DNA of 64,000 nt from Polyangiaceae bacterium (GTDB lineage Bacteria; Myxococcota_A; Polyangia; Polyangiales; Polyangiaceae), in NCBI GenBank assembly GCA_025936115.1, contig JAICTZ010000009.1, positions 124,001 through 188,000 of the forward strand, given 5' to 3'. Below, piece after piece: positions 8,946-18,054 of the stretch; the first letter of the stretch is position 1, and the number at the start of each line of letters is the position of its first letter. A program made the translations under genes and the position numbers. The notes under the pieces are model-generated. The model was not told the DNA's origin and did not search any database. It saw only the letters and a program-made list of their open reading frames with translations.

Positions 8946-10495
8946 TGACTGCGCCCTTCGCCGAGCGCTCGAGCGGCGTGCTCCTACACCTCACTTCGCT
9001 GCCGGGACCGCACGGCGGCGGCGATCTCGGCCCGAGCGCACGACGCTTCGCCGAATTTCTCGCGCGCGCGGGCCAGCGCTACTGGCAGATGCTGCCGGTG
9101 GTGCCGCCTGGTGGCGGGGATTCACCCTACGACAGCCCTTCGGCGTTCGCCGGCAGCCCTTGGCTCGTGAGCCTCGAATCGCTCGCGCAGGACGGCCTGC
9201 TCGAGCGCTCGGATCTCGTCGCGCCGGCGCGTTTGGTGCGCGCGCCACGCACCCGCTACGCCGCGACGCGACGCTTTCGCGAGCGGCGACTGCGCAAGGC
9301 TTGCGCCGCGTTCCTGGGCCGCCCGCACGCACGGCACGAGCTCACGCAAGCGCTCGAGCAGCACCGCGACTGGCTGCCCGACTACGCGCTCTTTCGCGCG
9401 CTCAAGCGCGCCCACCGGGAAAAGCCGTGGCTCGGCTGGCAAGCGGAGCTCGTGCGGCGTGAGCCAGGCGCGCTCGACCGTGCACGCCGGGACCTCGCGG
9501 CCGAGATCGATTTCGAAGTCTTCGTGCAGCGCGAGTTCTCGAAACAGTGGGCGGCTTTGCGCACGCATTGTCACGAGCTCGGTGTGCGCTTGCTCGGCGA
9601 CATCCCGATGTTCGTGGCCCACGACGCCGCCGATGTCTGGGCAAACCAGGCGCTCTTCCAGCTGCAACCGGACGGCAACAAGCGCGTGGTCGCCGGCGTG
9701 CCGCCCGACTACTTCAGCGCCGACGGACAGCTCTGGGGTAACCCCATCTACGACTGGCAACGGCTGCGCGAGACCGGCTACGCCTGGTGGATTGGACGGC
9801 TGCGCGCGACGCTCGAGCGCTTCGACGCGGTGCGGCTCGATCACTTCATCGGCTTCCATCGCTACTGGGAGGTACCCGCGGGCGCCAAGTCGGCGCGGGA
9901 CGGCCACTTCGTCGAGGCGCCGGGTCACGAGCTCTTCGCGCGGCTGCGCGCCGAGCTCGGTTCGCTGCCGTTCGTGGCCGAGGATCTCGGGGTGCTCACC
10001 GAGGGCGTGGTCAAGCTGCGCGACGATTTCGAGCTGCCCGGCATGCGCGTGCTCGCCTTCGCGTTCGGCGGCGACTGGCGCGAATATCAGCCGCACCGCT
10101 ACCCGCGCAACGTCGTCGCGTACACCGGAACCCACGACAACGACACGATGTGCGGCTGGCTCTCCTCCTACGAGCGTGAAAAGGATCCACGCCGCGCGGC
10201 CGAGCTCCTCGCCGAGCGCCGCCGCGCGCTCGACTACGCCGCGAGCGACGGCCGAGAGCCGCACTGGGATCTCGTGCGGACTCTGCTCGCCTCCGCCGCC
10301 AACACGACGATCGTCCCGTTCCAGGATCTGCTCGGCCAGGGCAGTGACGCGCGCATGAACGTGCCTGGCGTCGGTGCGGGCAACTGGTCGTACCGCGCGC
10401 AGGAAGCCGAGCTCACGCCCGCGCTCGCCGAACGCCTCGGGCGACTGTGCGAGATCTACGAGCGGATTCCATCCGGCGTACGTCGCTCCCCGTGA
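8945..10495 (+). CDS. malQ: 4-alpha-glucanotransferase (amylomaltase), GH77
   Basis: The 516-residue enzyme starts SGVLLHLTSLPGPHGGGDLG and contains the GH77 catalytic signatures VRLDHFIGFHRYWEVP (nucleophile Asp), LPFVAEDLG (acid/base Glu) and TGTHDNDT (third Asp). It transfers alpha-1,4-glucan segments between maltodextrins, releasing glucose, in the cytoplasm. Length is that of bacterial MalQ/plant D-enzyme type without extra N-terminal domains. ATG 8945 overlaps the TerC stop by one base; GTG 8942 in the same frame is an alternative. A glycogen debranching enzyme is encoded at 58564-60540, so glycogen turnover is represented twice in the window. Confidence 0.95.
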   Translation: MTAPFAERSSGVLLHLTSLPGPHGGGDLGPSARRFAEFLARAGQRYWQMLPVVPPGGGDSPYDSPSAFAGSPWLVSLESLAQDGLLERSDLVAPARLVRAPRTRYAATRRFRERRLRKACAAFLGRPHARHELTQALEQHRDWLPDYALFRALKRAHREKPWLGWQAELVRREPGALDRARRDLAAEIDFEVFVQREFSKQWAALRTHCHELGVRLLGDIPMFVAHDAADVWANQALFQLQPDGNKRVVAGVPPDYFSADGQLWGNPIYDWQRLRETGYAWWIGRLRATLERFDAVRLDHFIGFHRYWEVPAGAKSARDGHFVEAPGHELFARLRAELGSLPFVAEDLGVLTEGVVKLRDDFELPGMRVLAFAFGGDWREYQPHRYPRNVVAYTGTHDNDTMCGWLSSYEREKDPRRAAELLAERRRALDYAASDGREPHWDLVRTLLASAANTTIVPFQDLLGQGSDARMNVPGVGAGNWSYRAQEAELTPALAERLGRLCEIYERIPSGVRRSP

Positions 10496-10499
10496 CTCG

Positions 10500-12227
10500 A
10501 TGATGGGAGCCTACCGCCCGCGCTCGTTCGTGAGGCTCGCGCGCCTGGGCGCGCTCCTCGTCGCGCTGCCGCGACTCGCGCAGGCCGAGACGGAGCCAGC
10601 GCCGCCAAACCCGCCGGAAAATACGACAGAAACTCCGACTGTTTCCGCAGCGCCCGCCGCGCCGCCCGCGGCCGCGCCGTCCGCGGAGCCGGCGCCGAGC
10701 GAGAGCGCACCACCGCCGCCCTCTGCCTTCGACGCGAGTACCTCCGAGCCCGCCCCGTCGCCGACGGCACCGCCCGCTCCGTGCGACTGCGACGGCGAAC
10801 ACGGGGAGCGGCCGAGCTCGCGCGTGCGCTACGAGCTCGAAGGGATCGTCGTGCGCGGGAACACGCGCACGAGCCGCCGCGTGGTGATGCGCTACGTGCC
10901 GTTCAAGCCGGGCGACATCATCGACGTGAACAATCCCGCGTTCGAGCTCTTGCGCTATCGGCTGCTCGGCACGGGCTTCTTCCGGGAAGTGGAGCTCTCG
11001 CTCGAAAAAGGTTCGCGGCGCGGACAAGTCCTGCTCGTGATCGAGGTGAGCGAGCGGAACACCATCGTCGTCAACGACGTCTGGATGGGCCTTTCCAAAG
11101 ACGCCGACGTGCAAGGGCCCGACAAGGGCCAGGCGCGTCCGCTCACTGCCTACGCGGGGCTCGACGTCGCGGAGACCAATCTCGCCGGCACGGGGATCAC
11201 GCTCGGCGGCGCCGCCGCGTTTGCGCAATACCAGCTCGGCCTGCGGCTGCACTTCCTCGATCCCGCCTTTGTGGGCAGCAAATGGATGGTCGCCGGCACG
11301 CTGCTCTACAACAACGCCCACGATTTTTTCGGTAACGCCCGCGTGATGCAGGCTGGCTCGCCGCAGGGCGAAGGCGAGCTCACCGACTACGCCATCGTCG
11401 CCTACAAGCGGCTCGGCGGCACGCTCGGATTCGGCCGCGACTTGTCCGTCTCGACGCAGGTCTGGGCGCATTACCGGCTCGAAGCCATCGACGCCGACTA
11501 TCCGAAGGCAGCGTCACACCAGCGCGGCTTCGATCGCGAACCCATCGATTTCAACATCATCCGCGGCAAGAGCTGGCTCTCGACGGTGCGCGCGACGCTG
11601 CAGCACGACACGCGTGACCAGCCCTTTCTACCGACGCAGGGTTGGCTCGTTACGCTGAACGGCGAGTTCTCGCTCTTGCCCTCGGCCGTCAGTTACAACT
11701 ACCAAAAGATCGAAGCGCACGCCACGCACTTCTGGCAGCTGCCGTGGCACGGCGACGTGGTCTCGCTCGATCTCTACGGCGGCGCCATCGCCGGTAACGC
11801 GCCGTTCTTCGAGCAGTTCTACGTCGGCGATCTCAGCGATTTCCTGCCGGATCGCGTGCTCGGCATGAACTTCGATCGCCGCCCGCCGCCGAATTTTTTG
11901 GGCACGCAGATCGTCGAGGAACGTTACGGCGATTACGCGCTGAAGCTGCTCGCCGAGTATCGGCTTCAGCTCTATCGCGGCCAGCGCTCGATCTACGGCA
12001 TCGACGCGTTCGCGGGCGGCGGCATTTACGCGCTCGCCAACGCGCGCACGTTCAGTGATCCGCCGACCGGCTACTCGGGCCTCGCGCGCATCCCGGTCGA
12101 TCTCACGGCGACGCTCGGGATTCGCGCGGATACCGCCGTGGGCGGCTTCACCTTCTCGCTCTCGAATGCGCTCGGCTTCGCGTTCACGGGCAAGGGCCCC
12201 GCGGCCCAGCAAGGAAGCACGCCGTGA
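10500..12227 (+). CDS. Omp85/BamA-superfamily outer-membrane protein with one POTRA-like domain
   Basis: The 575-residue protein has a signal peptide, a long Pro/Ala/Ser linker (about 30-100), one POTRA-like domain (ELEGIVVRGNTRTSRRVV ... VPFKPGDIIDVNN ... LLGTGFFREVELSLEKG) and a C-terminal 16-strand-like beta-barrel (about 200-575), with TRDQPFLPTQGWLVTLNGEF matching the Omp85 barrel region. BamA has five POTRAs and TamA three, so this is a reduced accessory member that inserts or translocates an unknown partner. Its stop overlaps the GTG of the next gene, a secreted protein, which may be that partner (inference). ATG 10500 is followed by a second ATG. Confidence 0.88.
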   Translation: MMGAYRPRSFVRLARLGALLVALPRLAQAETEPAPPNPPENTTETPTVSAAPAAPPAAAPSAEPAPSESAPPPPSAFDASTSEPAPSPTAPPAPCDCDGEHGERPSSRVRYELEGIVVRGNTRTSRRVVMRYVPFKPGDIIDVNNPAFELLRYRLLGTGFFREVELSLEKGSRRGQVLLVIEVSERNTIVVNDVWMGLSKDADVQGPDKGQARPLTAYAGLDVAETNLAGTGITLGGAAAFAQYQLGLRLHFLDPAFVGSKWMVAGTLLYNNAHDFFGNARVMQAGSPQGEGELTDYAIVAYKRLGGTLGFGRDLSVSTQVWAHYRLEAIDADYPKAASHQRGFDREPIDFNIIRGKSWLSTVRATLQHDTRDQPFLPTQGWLVTLNGEFSLLPSAVSYNYQKIEAHATHFWQLPWHGDVVSLDLYGGAIAGNAPFFEQFYVGDLSDFLPDRVLGMNFDRRPPPNFLGTQIVEERYGDYALKLLAEYRLQLYRGQRSIYGIDAFAGGGIYALANARTFSDPPTGYSGLARIPVDLTATLGIRADTAVGGFTFSLSNALGFAFTGKGPAAQQGSTP

Positions 12228-12925
12228 GCGAGAAGCCAGCGCGACGGCGCCGCTGGACTTGGCTGCCGCTCCTATTCGTCCTCTTCGTCGCGCGCGGAGC
12301 CGCAGCGCAAGCCGAGCCGCCGCCGGTGCAGCGCGACGTCGACTTGAGCTGGGATACCGACAAAAGCCTGCTCTATCTCGATATCGGCTTCCGCGACATC
12401 ATCGACGACGGCATCCGCAACAAACTCAGCCGCGGACTGCCGACGACGATCGTGCTCACGGCCACGATTCAAAAGGCCGGCAGCGGCGAGCCGCTCTCGA
12501 GCACGACGCAAACCTGCCGCATCACGTGGCACGTCTGGGAAGAGGCGTACTACGTCGAAATCGTGCGTCCCGGCTCGAGCCAGGCGCGTTGGACCACGAC
12601 GCTCGAGGGCGTGCTCCGGCGCTGCGCCGAGGCCCACCGCCTGCTCGCGGGCGACGCCACGCAGGTCTCCCCCGCCCTACAGCTTTATGCGCGCGGCACG
12701 ATCCAGATCAACCCCGTGAGCGCCGAAGTCTTGCAGCAGCTCAAGCGCTGGGTGATGCGGCCGAGCAGCACCGGCACGGCCGCGCCCGGTGACGCCCTGT
12801 TCAGCACGTTCGCCGGCCTCTTCATGCAGCGTATCGGCGACGCGGAGCACGAGATCCACTTCTTCACGCGCGCGCGCCTGCCGACGCGTTTCAGCAGCAA
12901 GGCGGAAGAGCGGCGCGCGCAGTGA
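12224..12925 (+). CDS. Secreted protein of unknown function, partner of the Omp85 gene
   Basis: The 233-residue product has a charged n-region (KPARRRRW), a hydrophobic core and an AAAQA cleavage site, so it is probably periplasmic or outer-membrane associated. The mature part (DVDLSWDTDKSLLYLDIGFRD ... GLPTTIVLTATIQ ... TCRITWHVWEEAYYVEI) is beta-rich and resembles DUF4390-type periplasmic proteins by general pattern, but this is not certain. Start GTG 12224 overlaps the upstream stop by four bases. The coupling with an Omp85 protein is the best clue to its role. Confidence 0.75.
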   Translation: MSEKPARRRRWTWLPLLFVLFVARGAAAQAEPPPVQRDVDLSWDTDKSLLYLDIGFRDIIDDGIRNKLSRGLPTTIVLTATIQKAGSGEPLSSTTQTCRITWHVWEEAYYVEIVRPGSSQARWTTTLEGVLRRCAEAHRLLAGDATQVSPALQLYARGTIQINPVSAEVLQQLKRWVMRPSSTGTAAPGDALFSTFAGLFMQRIGDAEHEIHFFTRARLPTRFSSKAEERRAQ

Positions 12926-12956
12926 CGGCGCCCGCCGTGGATGCTACGGACCCGGC

Positions 12957-13499
12957 GTGACGCATTGGTTTCCGGTCGCGCTCCGGCTCGAAGGTCGTCG
13001 CTGTCTCGTCGTCGGCACGAACGAAGACGCCACGGCGCGGGCACGGGCGCTCGGCGAAGCGGGCGCAGCCGTCGTGCTCGCGCGCGAGTTTGCGGCAGCC
13101 GATTTGGAAGGCACCTGGCTCGTCGTCCTCACGGACCGGGAGCCCGAGCTCGCCCGGCGCATGCACCGAGAGTGCGAGGCACGACGTGTCTTCTTTTGCG
13201 CGGTCGACGAGCCCGGTGTCGGCAGCTTCGCGCACCTCGCGCTCGCCCGGGCGGGCAGCGTCACCGCCGCGATCGGCACGAATGGCGAGGCGCCCGCGCT
13301 CGCGCGGAGGCTGCGCGAGCTCTTGCAGGAGCTCTTCGATCGCGCGGGGCTCGCGGCTTTCGCGGCGCGGCACGCCGAGCTTCGGCAGAGGACCCCCTCC
13401 GAACGCCGGCGCGACGTGCTCGGTGACGACGTGCGCGACGTCCGTCTCGAGGGCGAGCTCGTGTTACCCGACGCCGGCACGCCGCCGCGCCGCGCGTGA
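12957..13499 (+). CDS. Precorrin-2 dehydrogenase/sirohydrochlorin ferrochelatase-like (Met8/CysG N-terminal type)
   Basis: GTG 12957 gives 180 residues. The N-terminus is WFPVALRLEGRRCLVVGTNEDA, the Rossmann dinucleotide start of the Met8/CysG-B domain, followed by VVLTDREPELARRMHREC, FFCAVDEPGVGSFAHLA and AIGTNGEAPALARRLRELL. These match the siroheme-synthase family that oxidises precorrin-2 with NAD+. The usual GxGxxA is altered to GTNEDA and the family's N-D segment (VNAVDDP) is partly changed, so NAD use may be weakened. No uroporphyrinogen methyltransferase or sulfite reductase gene is visible nearby. It converges with the next gene, two bases apart. Confidence 0.8.
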   Translation: MTHWFPVALRLEGRRCLVVGTNEDATARARALGEAGAAVVLAREFAAADLEGTWLVVLTDREPELARRMHRECEARRVFFCAVDEPGVGSFAHLALARAGSVTAAIGTNGEAPALARRLRELLQELFDRAGLAAFAARHAELRQRTPSERRRDVLGDDVRDVRLEGELVLPDAGTPPRRA

Positions 13500-13501
13500 T
13501 C

Positions 13502-14197
13502 TCATTCGAACGTCGGCGTACCTGCCGGCGCCGCGGCGGCGCTCGGTAACGGGTACGTGGCGAGAATGGCGATCCAATAGTAGCGATACTGATGCGGGAG
13601 GGCGCCCCAATCCGGATTCGTCATGCTGCGCGTCACGCAGTCGGCCGCCTTGCGCGCGAGCCGACCGCGCCAGCTGCCGCTCGCGCCCGGAAAGACGTGG
13701 AACTTTCGCTGGTTGAAGTCGAGGTTCAGGACGAAATTGATCGAGCCTTCTTCTTTGCGTTTCGGCGCGCAATCCGCGGCGCCGCGAATGGCCGTCGCGA
13801 GCGCCTGCTCGACCGGCGGTAGGCTGTCGCAGAGTCCGCCTTCGACGCGAGCTTGCGCGGCCGAGGCGCCGCATTTGACGCGTTGAGGCGGCGCCAGGCG
13901 CACCCGTTCGGCGGGCTTGCTGGGCGTGACGGCGCCCGCATCGAGCGGGATCGGCGCCGGCGCCGCGCGTTGTGCGCTCGCCGAACCGGCCGACGGAGCG
14001 GCGTTCGCGGCCGACGGCGTCGAGGGACGGCGCAGTAGGTAGAGCGGCACCGCGATCAGGATCACGCACACGACCCCCGCGACGACGAGCTGCGCGCGCA
14101 GCGGGCGAGCGCCGGTCGTGCTCACGCCCACGCCGAGGCGGCGTGAGCGCGGTTCACCGGAGAGCGAGGGGATCGAAGTGCGCGGGGGGCGGGCCAT
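13502..14197 (-). CDS. Single-span membrane protein of unknown function
   Basis: The 231-residue protein has a basic N-terminal cytoplasmic tail (about 1-35), one membrane segment (LVVAGVVCVILIAVPLYLL), a Ser/Ala/Pro linker and a C-terminal domain with five Cys (VKCGASAA, GGLCDSLPP, ADCAPKRKEEG, AADCVTRSM). The domain around INFVLNLDFNQRKFHVFPG resembles the beta-rich TonB/AgmX-C-like modules of myxobacteria, but I do not recognise a named family. The kinase gene at 14226 lies downstream on the same strand side, with 28 bases between the coding regions, so the two may share a transcript with the kinase first. Confidence 0.7.
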   Translation of the reverse strand: MARPPRTSIPSLSGEPRSRRLGVGVSTTGARPLRAQLVVAGVVCVILIAVPLYLLRRPSTPSAANAAPSAGSASAQRAAPAPIPLDAGAVTPSKPAERVRLAPPQRVKCGASAAQARVEGGLCDSLPPVEQALATAIRGAADCAPKRKEEGSINFVLNLDFNQRKFHVFPGASGSWRGRLARKAADCVTRSMTNPDWGALPHQYRYYWIAILATYPLPSAAAAPAGTPTFE

Positions 14198-14225
14198 CGG
14201 GCCGCGGAGAGAGTGAAGGTGGGGT

Positions 14226-15920
14226 TTAGTCGTCGAGCAGGGCCTGGACCTGCTGGCCCGGCTCGGCGCGCACGATCGTGGCGGCGAGATCGAGTGAATC
14301 GGGCATGTTCCCCTGCACCTGCGAGACGACCTGCTCGACGACGTTGCGAGCCTCGTCGAGGCTCGGCCCAGTCATCGCGATCGCGAACTTGAGCGGCCCC
14401 GTCCGCCCGCCCGTCACGGGCACCAAGCTCAAGAGCAGCATTTCCGTGAGCTCGACCACGCGCTGGGCCGCGCGCCGGAGCGCGAGCATCTCCAGGATGG
14501 CGGGGCGATCGCTCACGTGGCGGTTCGGTCCGCGGATCTGGTAGCGCGCGATGGTGAGCGGCACGCCCGACCACTCGCCGAACGCGCGATCGTCCTCCAT
14601 CACGCGCACGAGCTGGTCGCGCGTGAGCAGCCCCGTGAGTCCGTCGCGCCGCGCCAGGTACGCGCGCGCTCGCTCGTGCTGCGGCGAACCCTCGGCGAAG
14701 CTCACGATCTTCACACGTGACTCGCCGAGCTGGATTTCGGCGCCGTGCAGCAGGGAAATCGTCTGCTTACGGTCGTAGCTGTGATCGGCGAAGGTGCCGT
14801 TGGTGCTGCCGGTGTCCTCGATCGACCAGGAGCCCGCCTGCCAGCGCAAGATGGCGTGCGAACCGGAGACCGTCGGCTCGGGCATCACGATGTCCTGCCC
14901 CGCGCGCCGGCCGATCGTCATCACGGGCTTGGACAGCGGGAACATCGTGCCCGCGGCATCGGGGGCGTTCGCCGAGTACGTGACGAGCAGCGACTGCGAG
15001 CCGGGCACGAACACGTCGCTCGCGCCGCGGCCGGGCGGCGGCCCCGGGTTGATGCGTTCGCGCGGGATCTGCACCTGGCTGGTCGTGAGCGAGGTCGGAT
15101 TGAAAAAGCGCATGTGGCGCGCGTGCGGCCGCGCGACGGAGTCATCGATGAGGCAGCGGAAGATCTGCTTGATCTCGTCCACCGAAAGCGACGCGGGCAC
15201 GTCGAACATGATTTGCGAGCGCATCGGCTTGGCACGCGGGCGATAGCCGGGCTCCGGCACGCGGCACGTCCACATCTCCCAGAGCGTCAGGCCGAGGGCG
15301 TACATGTCGTCCTCGGGACTTGCGCCGCCGGAGCGGAGCCGCTCGGGCGCCATGTAGTTCGGGGTGCCGCCGTCCGGGGGTGCGCCGGGCCGCCGGGCGC
15401 TCAGGCGCGCGCGTTCCTGAGCGAAACCGAAGTCCAAGATGATGGCGCGGTCGTTCGTGACCATCACGTTGCCGGGCTTGAGGTCGCCGTGAACGAGACC
15501 CTGGGCGTGGATGGCCGCAAGTCCCGCCGCGGTCTCGCTCGCAATCTTCCGGAATTCATCCGCGGTGTAACCGCCCTGAGCCTTGCGCCGGCGGATGTGC
15601 GTGTGCAGGGTCTGGCCCGCAATGTGCTCCATCACGAGGATCGGCCCCCACGGACTGGGCGCGAGATCGTGGACGCGGCAGACGTTCGGGTGACTCACGG
15701 AGCGGGCGAGCAGTAGCTCCTGCCGCAACGCCTCGTCGTCGCCCGGCATGCGCGACTCCTCGCGGACCACCTTCAGGGCGGCCGGCTGCTGCGTCGTGCG
15801 ATCATAGGCGAGAAACACCTCCCCCATCCCGCCTTTCCCCAGGCTCTGACGTATCTCGTACCGGTCATTGACGACCGTGCCCTGGCCAAGCGGCGGGGCA
15901 TTACGGGGAGAAGGAGGCAT
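14226..15920 (-). CDS. Ser/Thr protein kinase fused to FHA and a degenerate GGDEF-like domain
   Basis: The 564-residue protein has a kinase domain (about 20-285) with LGKGGMGEVF, the lysine in AALKVV, HGDLKPGN, ILDFGF and YMAPERL. An FHA domain (about 325-405) follows, with IGRRAGQD, VSGSHAI and TGSTNGTF. The C-terminal region (about 425-564) begins RDGLTGLLTRDQLVRVMEDD, the typical opening of a GGDEF domain, but no GGDEF signature follows, so it should not make cyclic-di-GMP. The catalytic loop is HGD instead of HRD, as in non-RD kinases. There is no membrane segment, so it is cytosolic. ATG 15920 fits the start of the conserved block. Confidence 0.9.
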   Translation of the reverse strand: MPPSPRNAPPLGQGTVVNDRYEIRQSLGKGGMGEVFLAYDRTTQQPAALKVVREESRMPGDDEALRQELLLARSVSHPNVCRVHDLAPSPWGPILVMEHIAGQTLHTHIRRRKAQGGYTADEFRKIASETAAGLAAIHAQGLVHGDLKPGNVMVTNDRAIILDFGFAQERARLSARRPGAPPDGGTPNYMAPERLRSGGASPEDDMYALGLTLWEMWTCRVPEPGYRPRAKPMRSQIMFDVPASLSVDEIKQIFRCLIDDSVARPHARHMRFFNPTSLTTSQVQIPRERINPGPPPGRGASDVFVPGSQSLLVTYSANAPDAAGTMFPLSKPVMTIGRRAGQDIVMPEPTVSGSHAILRWQAGSWSIEDTGSTNGTFADHSYDRKQTISLLHGAEIQLGESRVKIVSFAEGSPQHERARAYLARRDGLTGLLTRDQLVRVMEDDRAFGEWSGVPLTIARYQIRGPNRHVSDRPAILEMLALRRAAQRVVELTEMLLLSLVPVTGGRTGPLKFAIAMTGPSLDEARNVVEQVVSQVQGNMPDSLDLAATIVRAEPGQQVQALLDD

Positions 15921-16118
15921 GACCAGGACTGACCGACCCAGGGGCTCGCGTAGCGTCGTCGATCTTTTGAGGCTCTGCAACGTCCTCGCGGCAATTTGAC
16001 GGTGGTCGCGCCGAGGCGCTGCAAACCTGCCGGATCCGGGCCCTAGGCGCCGTGACCGCGGGCCTCGTCCCGGTGTAAGCTCCGCGGCGGCGGCGCCTGG
16101 TCGGGCGCCAGGACGGCG

Positions 16119-16523
16119 ATGGGACGTTTCGGATTGTTCGTGTGCGTGGTTCTGGCGGTCGGCTGCCAAAAGGGCGGTGAGGCGTGCACGAAGGCGCGCC
16201 TGGACGCTTCCAACGCCTGGAAGACGGTCGAAAGTCAGGCCGGCAACGTCAAGGTGAAGGGGTGGCCCGGCTTCGAGGAGCTCAGCGACGCGCAAAAGGC
16301 GGAGGCCGTGAAGACCTGGGCCGCCATCGAGACGCAGGCCGACATGGTCTTCAGTTCGTTCGCGTACGAACGCATCACGTGGAAGACGGCGGACCCCGCG
16401 CGGGAAGCGACACACCAGAAGTTTCAGGGCTTCTTCGCCAAAGACAATTTCACGCTCTTTGCCGCCGCGCTCAAGACCGCCGATCAAAAGTACGACACCG
16501 CCTCGAAACTCTGTCGCGAGTAG
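16119..16523 (+). CDS. Small lipoprotein of unknown function
   Basis: The 134-residue product has a short signal peptide with lipobox LAVGC (Cys16), then a helical, Lys/Ala-rich body (ARLDASNAWKTVESQAG ... FEELSDAQKAEAVKTWAAIE) with a second Cys near the C-terminus. No enzyme motif is seen. It reads away from the kinase across about 200 bases of intergenic DNA, which must hold both promoters. The GC-rich repeat GGCGCC-N6-GGCGCC just upstream of the ATG could form a hairpin in the leader. Confidence 0.75.
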   Translation: MGRFGLFVCVVLAVGCQKGGEACTKARLDASNAWKTVESQAGNVKVKGWPGFEELSDAQKAEAVKTWAAIETQADMVFSSFAYERITWKTADPAREATHQKFQGFFAKDNFTLFAAALKTADQKYDTASKLCRE

Positions 16524-16651
16524 CACTACTTCGCCAGTCTTTGGCAGGAGCAGATCTCGATCGGCGTGAGTGGCGATAGGCCACACAAGAAACCGGCGAG
16601 ACCGGCGGACGCGCTGGGGTGAGTTCGCGAAAGTCGCTGCGCTCGTGAGCG

Positions 16652-17521
16652 TCAGCCGTAGCGCTCGAGCACGCTCTCGACGGAGCGCGCGTAGCCACCG
16701 CCGAACAGGTTCACGTGCACCATCAGCGGGTAGAGCTGATAGAGCGGCACGCGCTCCGCGTGTCCCGGTGCGAGCGGAAATGCCTCGGCGTAGGCGGCGA
16801 ACACACGCTCGGAAAAACCGCCGAAAAGGCGCATCATCCCGAGGTCCATCTCGCGATGACCGCCGTACACGGCCGGATCGATGAGACACGGAGCGCCGCG
16901 CTCGTCGACGTGCAGGTTGCCGGCCCAGAGATCGCCGTGCAGGCGCGCGGGCGGCTCCTCCACGCCGACGAGCGCGTCGAGCCGCGCGAACAGGCGGTCG
17001 AAACCGCGACGCATGGCCGGCGAGGCGCGCCCTTGCTCGTCCGCGCGTTCGAGCTGCGGCTCGAGGCGCTCGCTGCGATAAAAGTCGCTCCAGCGCGCGT
17101 GCGCCACGTTCGATTGCGGCAAGCTGCCGATGAAGTTCGGGGCGTCGAGGCCGAAGGCGCCCGGCGTCGCGCGATGGAGCGCGGCAAGTCCACGACCGAG
17201 CTCTTCGTCGAAAGCAGGGCGGCGCGGAGCGGACTCGAGCAGCTCGAGCGCAAGGAAGCTCGGCGCCACATCGGAGAGCGCGAGGACGCGCGGCACGCGG
17301 AGAGCGCGCGCCGCTGCGAGAAATTCGAGTCCGCGTGCCTCGGCTCGAAACAAGCCGCCCGGCGCGTGCGCGTTGGCCTTTACGAACACGCGCCGCCCGT
17401 CGCCGAGCTCGACGGCGAACGCTTCGTTGATGTCGCCGCCCGCGAGCCGCGACGCCGAAATCACGCGCGTTCCGAGGCTTTGCGCGAGCGCCGCCGCGAG
17501 CGCCGGACCGAGCGCGTTCAC
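16652..17521 (-). CDS. Fructosamine-3-kinase family protein
   Basis: GTG 17521 gives 289 residues. The protein has the aminoglycoside phosphotransferase-like fold of FN3K: SRLAGGDINEAFAVEL, VFVKANAHAPGGLFRAEARGLEFL, LHRATPGAFGLDAPNFIGSLPQ (the family's G-x-x-x-D-NFIG block), RLHGDLWAGNLHVD (catalytic Asp) and CLIDPAVYGGHREMDLGMM (metal-binding DPA). FN3K enzymes phosphorylate ketoamines on glycated proteins so that they fall apart, repairing sugar damage. The start overlaps the stop of the phosphatase gene by four bases. Bacterial FN3Ks are often next to a low-molecular-weight phosphatase, as here, which supports a ketoamine-repair or sugar-phosphate pair. Confidence 0.92.
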   Translation of the reverse strand: MNALGPALAAALAQSLGTRVISASRLAGGDINEAFAVELGDGRRVFVKANAHAPGGLFRAEARGLEFLAAARALRVPRVLALSDVAPSFLALELLESAPRRPAFDEELGRGLAALHRATPGAFGLDAPNFIGSLPQSNVAHARWSDFYRSERLEPQLERADEQGRASPAMRRGFDRLFARLDALVGVEEPPARLHGDLWAGNLHVDERGAPCLIDPAVYGGHREMDLGMMRLFGGFSERVFAAYAEAFPLAPGHAERVPLYQLYPLMVHVNLFGGGYARSVESVLERYG

Positions 17522-17997
17522 AGCCCGTGCTCGCGCCGCACGCGTTCGAGCAGCGGACGACACGCGGCGAGGCACAAATCGAGCACGAGATCGAAGCCGT
17601 CCTCGCCGCCGTAGTAAGGGTCCGGAACGTCCGCGCCGGCCGGCGACGCGGGGTCGAAACTGCGCAAGAGGTGGAGCTTGTTCAGGAGCTCGGAGGCCGG
17701 CGCCGTCGCGGCGAGGTCGTCGCGGTTCGAGCGGTCCATCGCGAGGATGTAGTCGAAGCGCTTCCAATCGGCGGACTGAAACTGGCGCGCCGAGCCGGCG
17801 ATCTCGATCCCACGCCGAGCGCCGGCGGCGCGCGCGCGGCGATCGGGCGACTCACCGGTGTGGTAGCCGGCGGTGCCCGCGCTATCGACCGTCACGACGT
17901 GCGCGAGGTTCGCCGCCTGGACCAGGTGGCGCATCACGCCTTCAGCGGTGGGAGAACGACAGATATTTCCGAGGCACACGAAGCAGAGCGAAGCCAC
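17518..17997 (-). CDS. Low-molecular-weight protein-tyrosine phosphatase
   Basis: The 159-residue enzyme begins LCFVCLGNICRSPTAEGV, the C-x5-R-S P-loop of LMW-PTPs (catalytic Cys, Arg). It ends with the general-acid Asp in VPDPYYGGEDGFDLVLD, and DSAGTAGYHTGESPD is also typical. GTG 17997 was chosen because family members start a few residues before the P-loop; a GTG at 18054, directly after the upstream kinase stop, is possible but would add a non-conserved tail. It lies between a Ser/Thr kinase and a fructosamine kinase gene in one operon. Confidence 0.92.
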   Translation of the reverse strand: MASLCFVCLGNICRSPTAEGVMRHLVQAANLAHVVTVDSAGTAGYHTGESPDRRARAAGARRGIEIAGSARQFQSADWKRFDYILAMDRSNRDDLAATAPASELLNKLHLLRSFDPASPAGADVPDPYYGGEDGFDLVLDLCLAACRPLLERVRREHGL

Positions 17998-18054
17998 GCG
18001 CTCGAGCGTAGCAGGAGCGCGCCGGCGCCGCGGCCCGACGGCGCCGAAGCGCAC

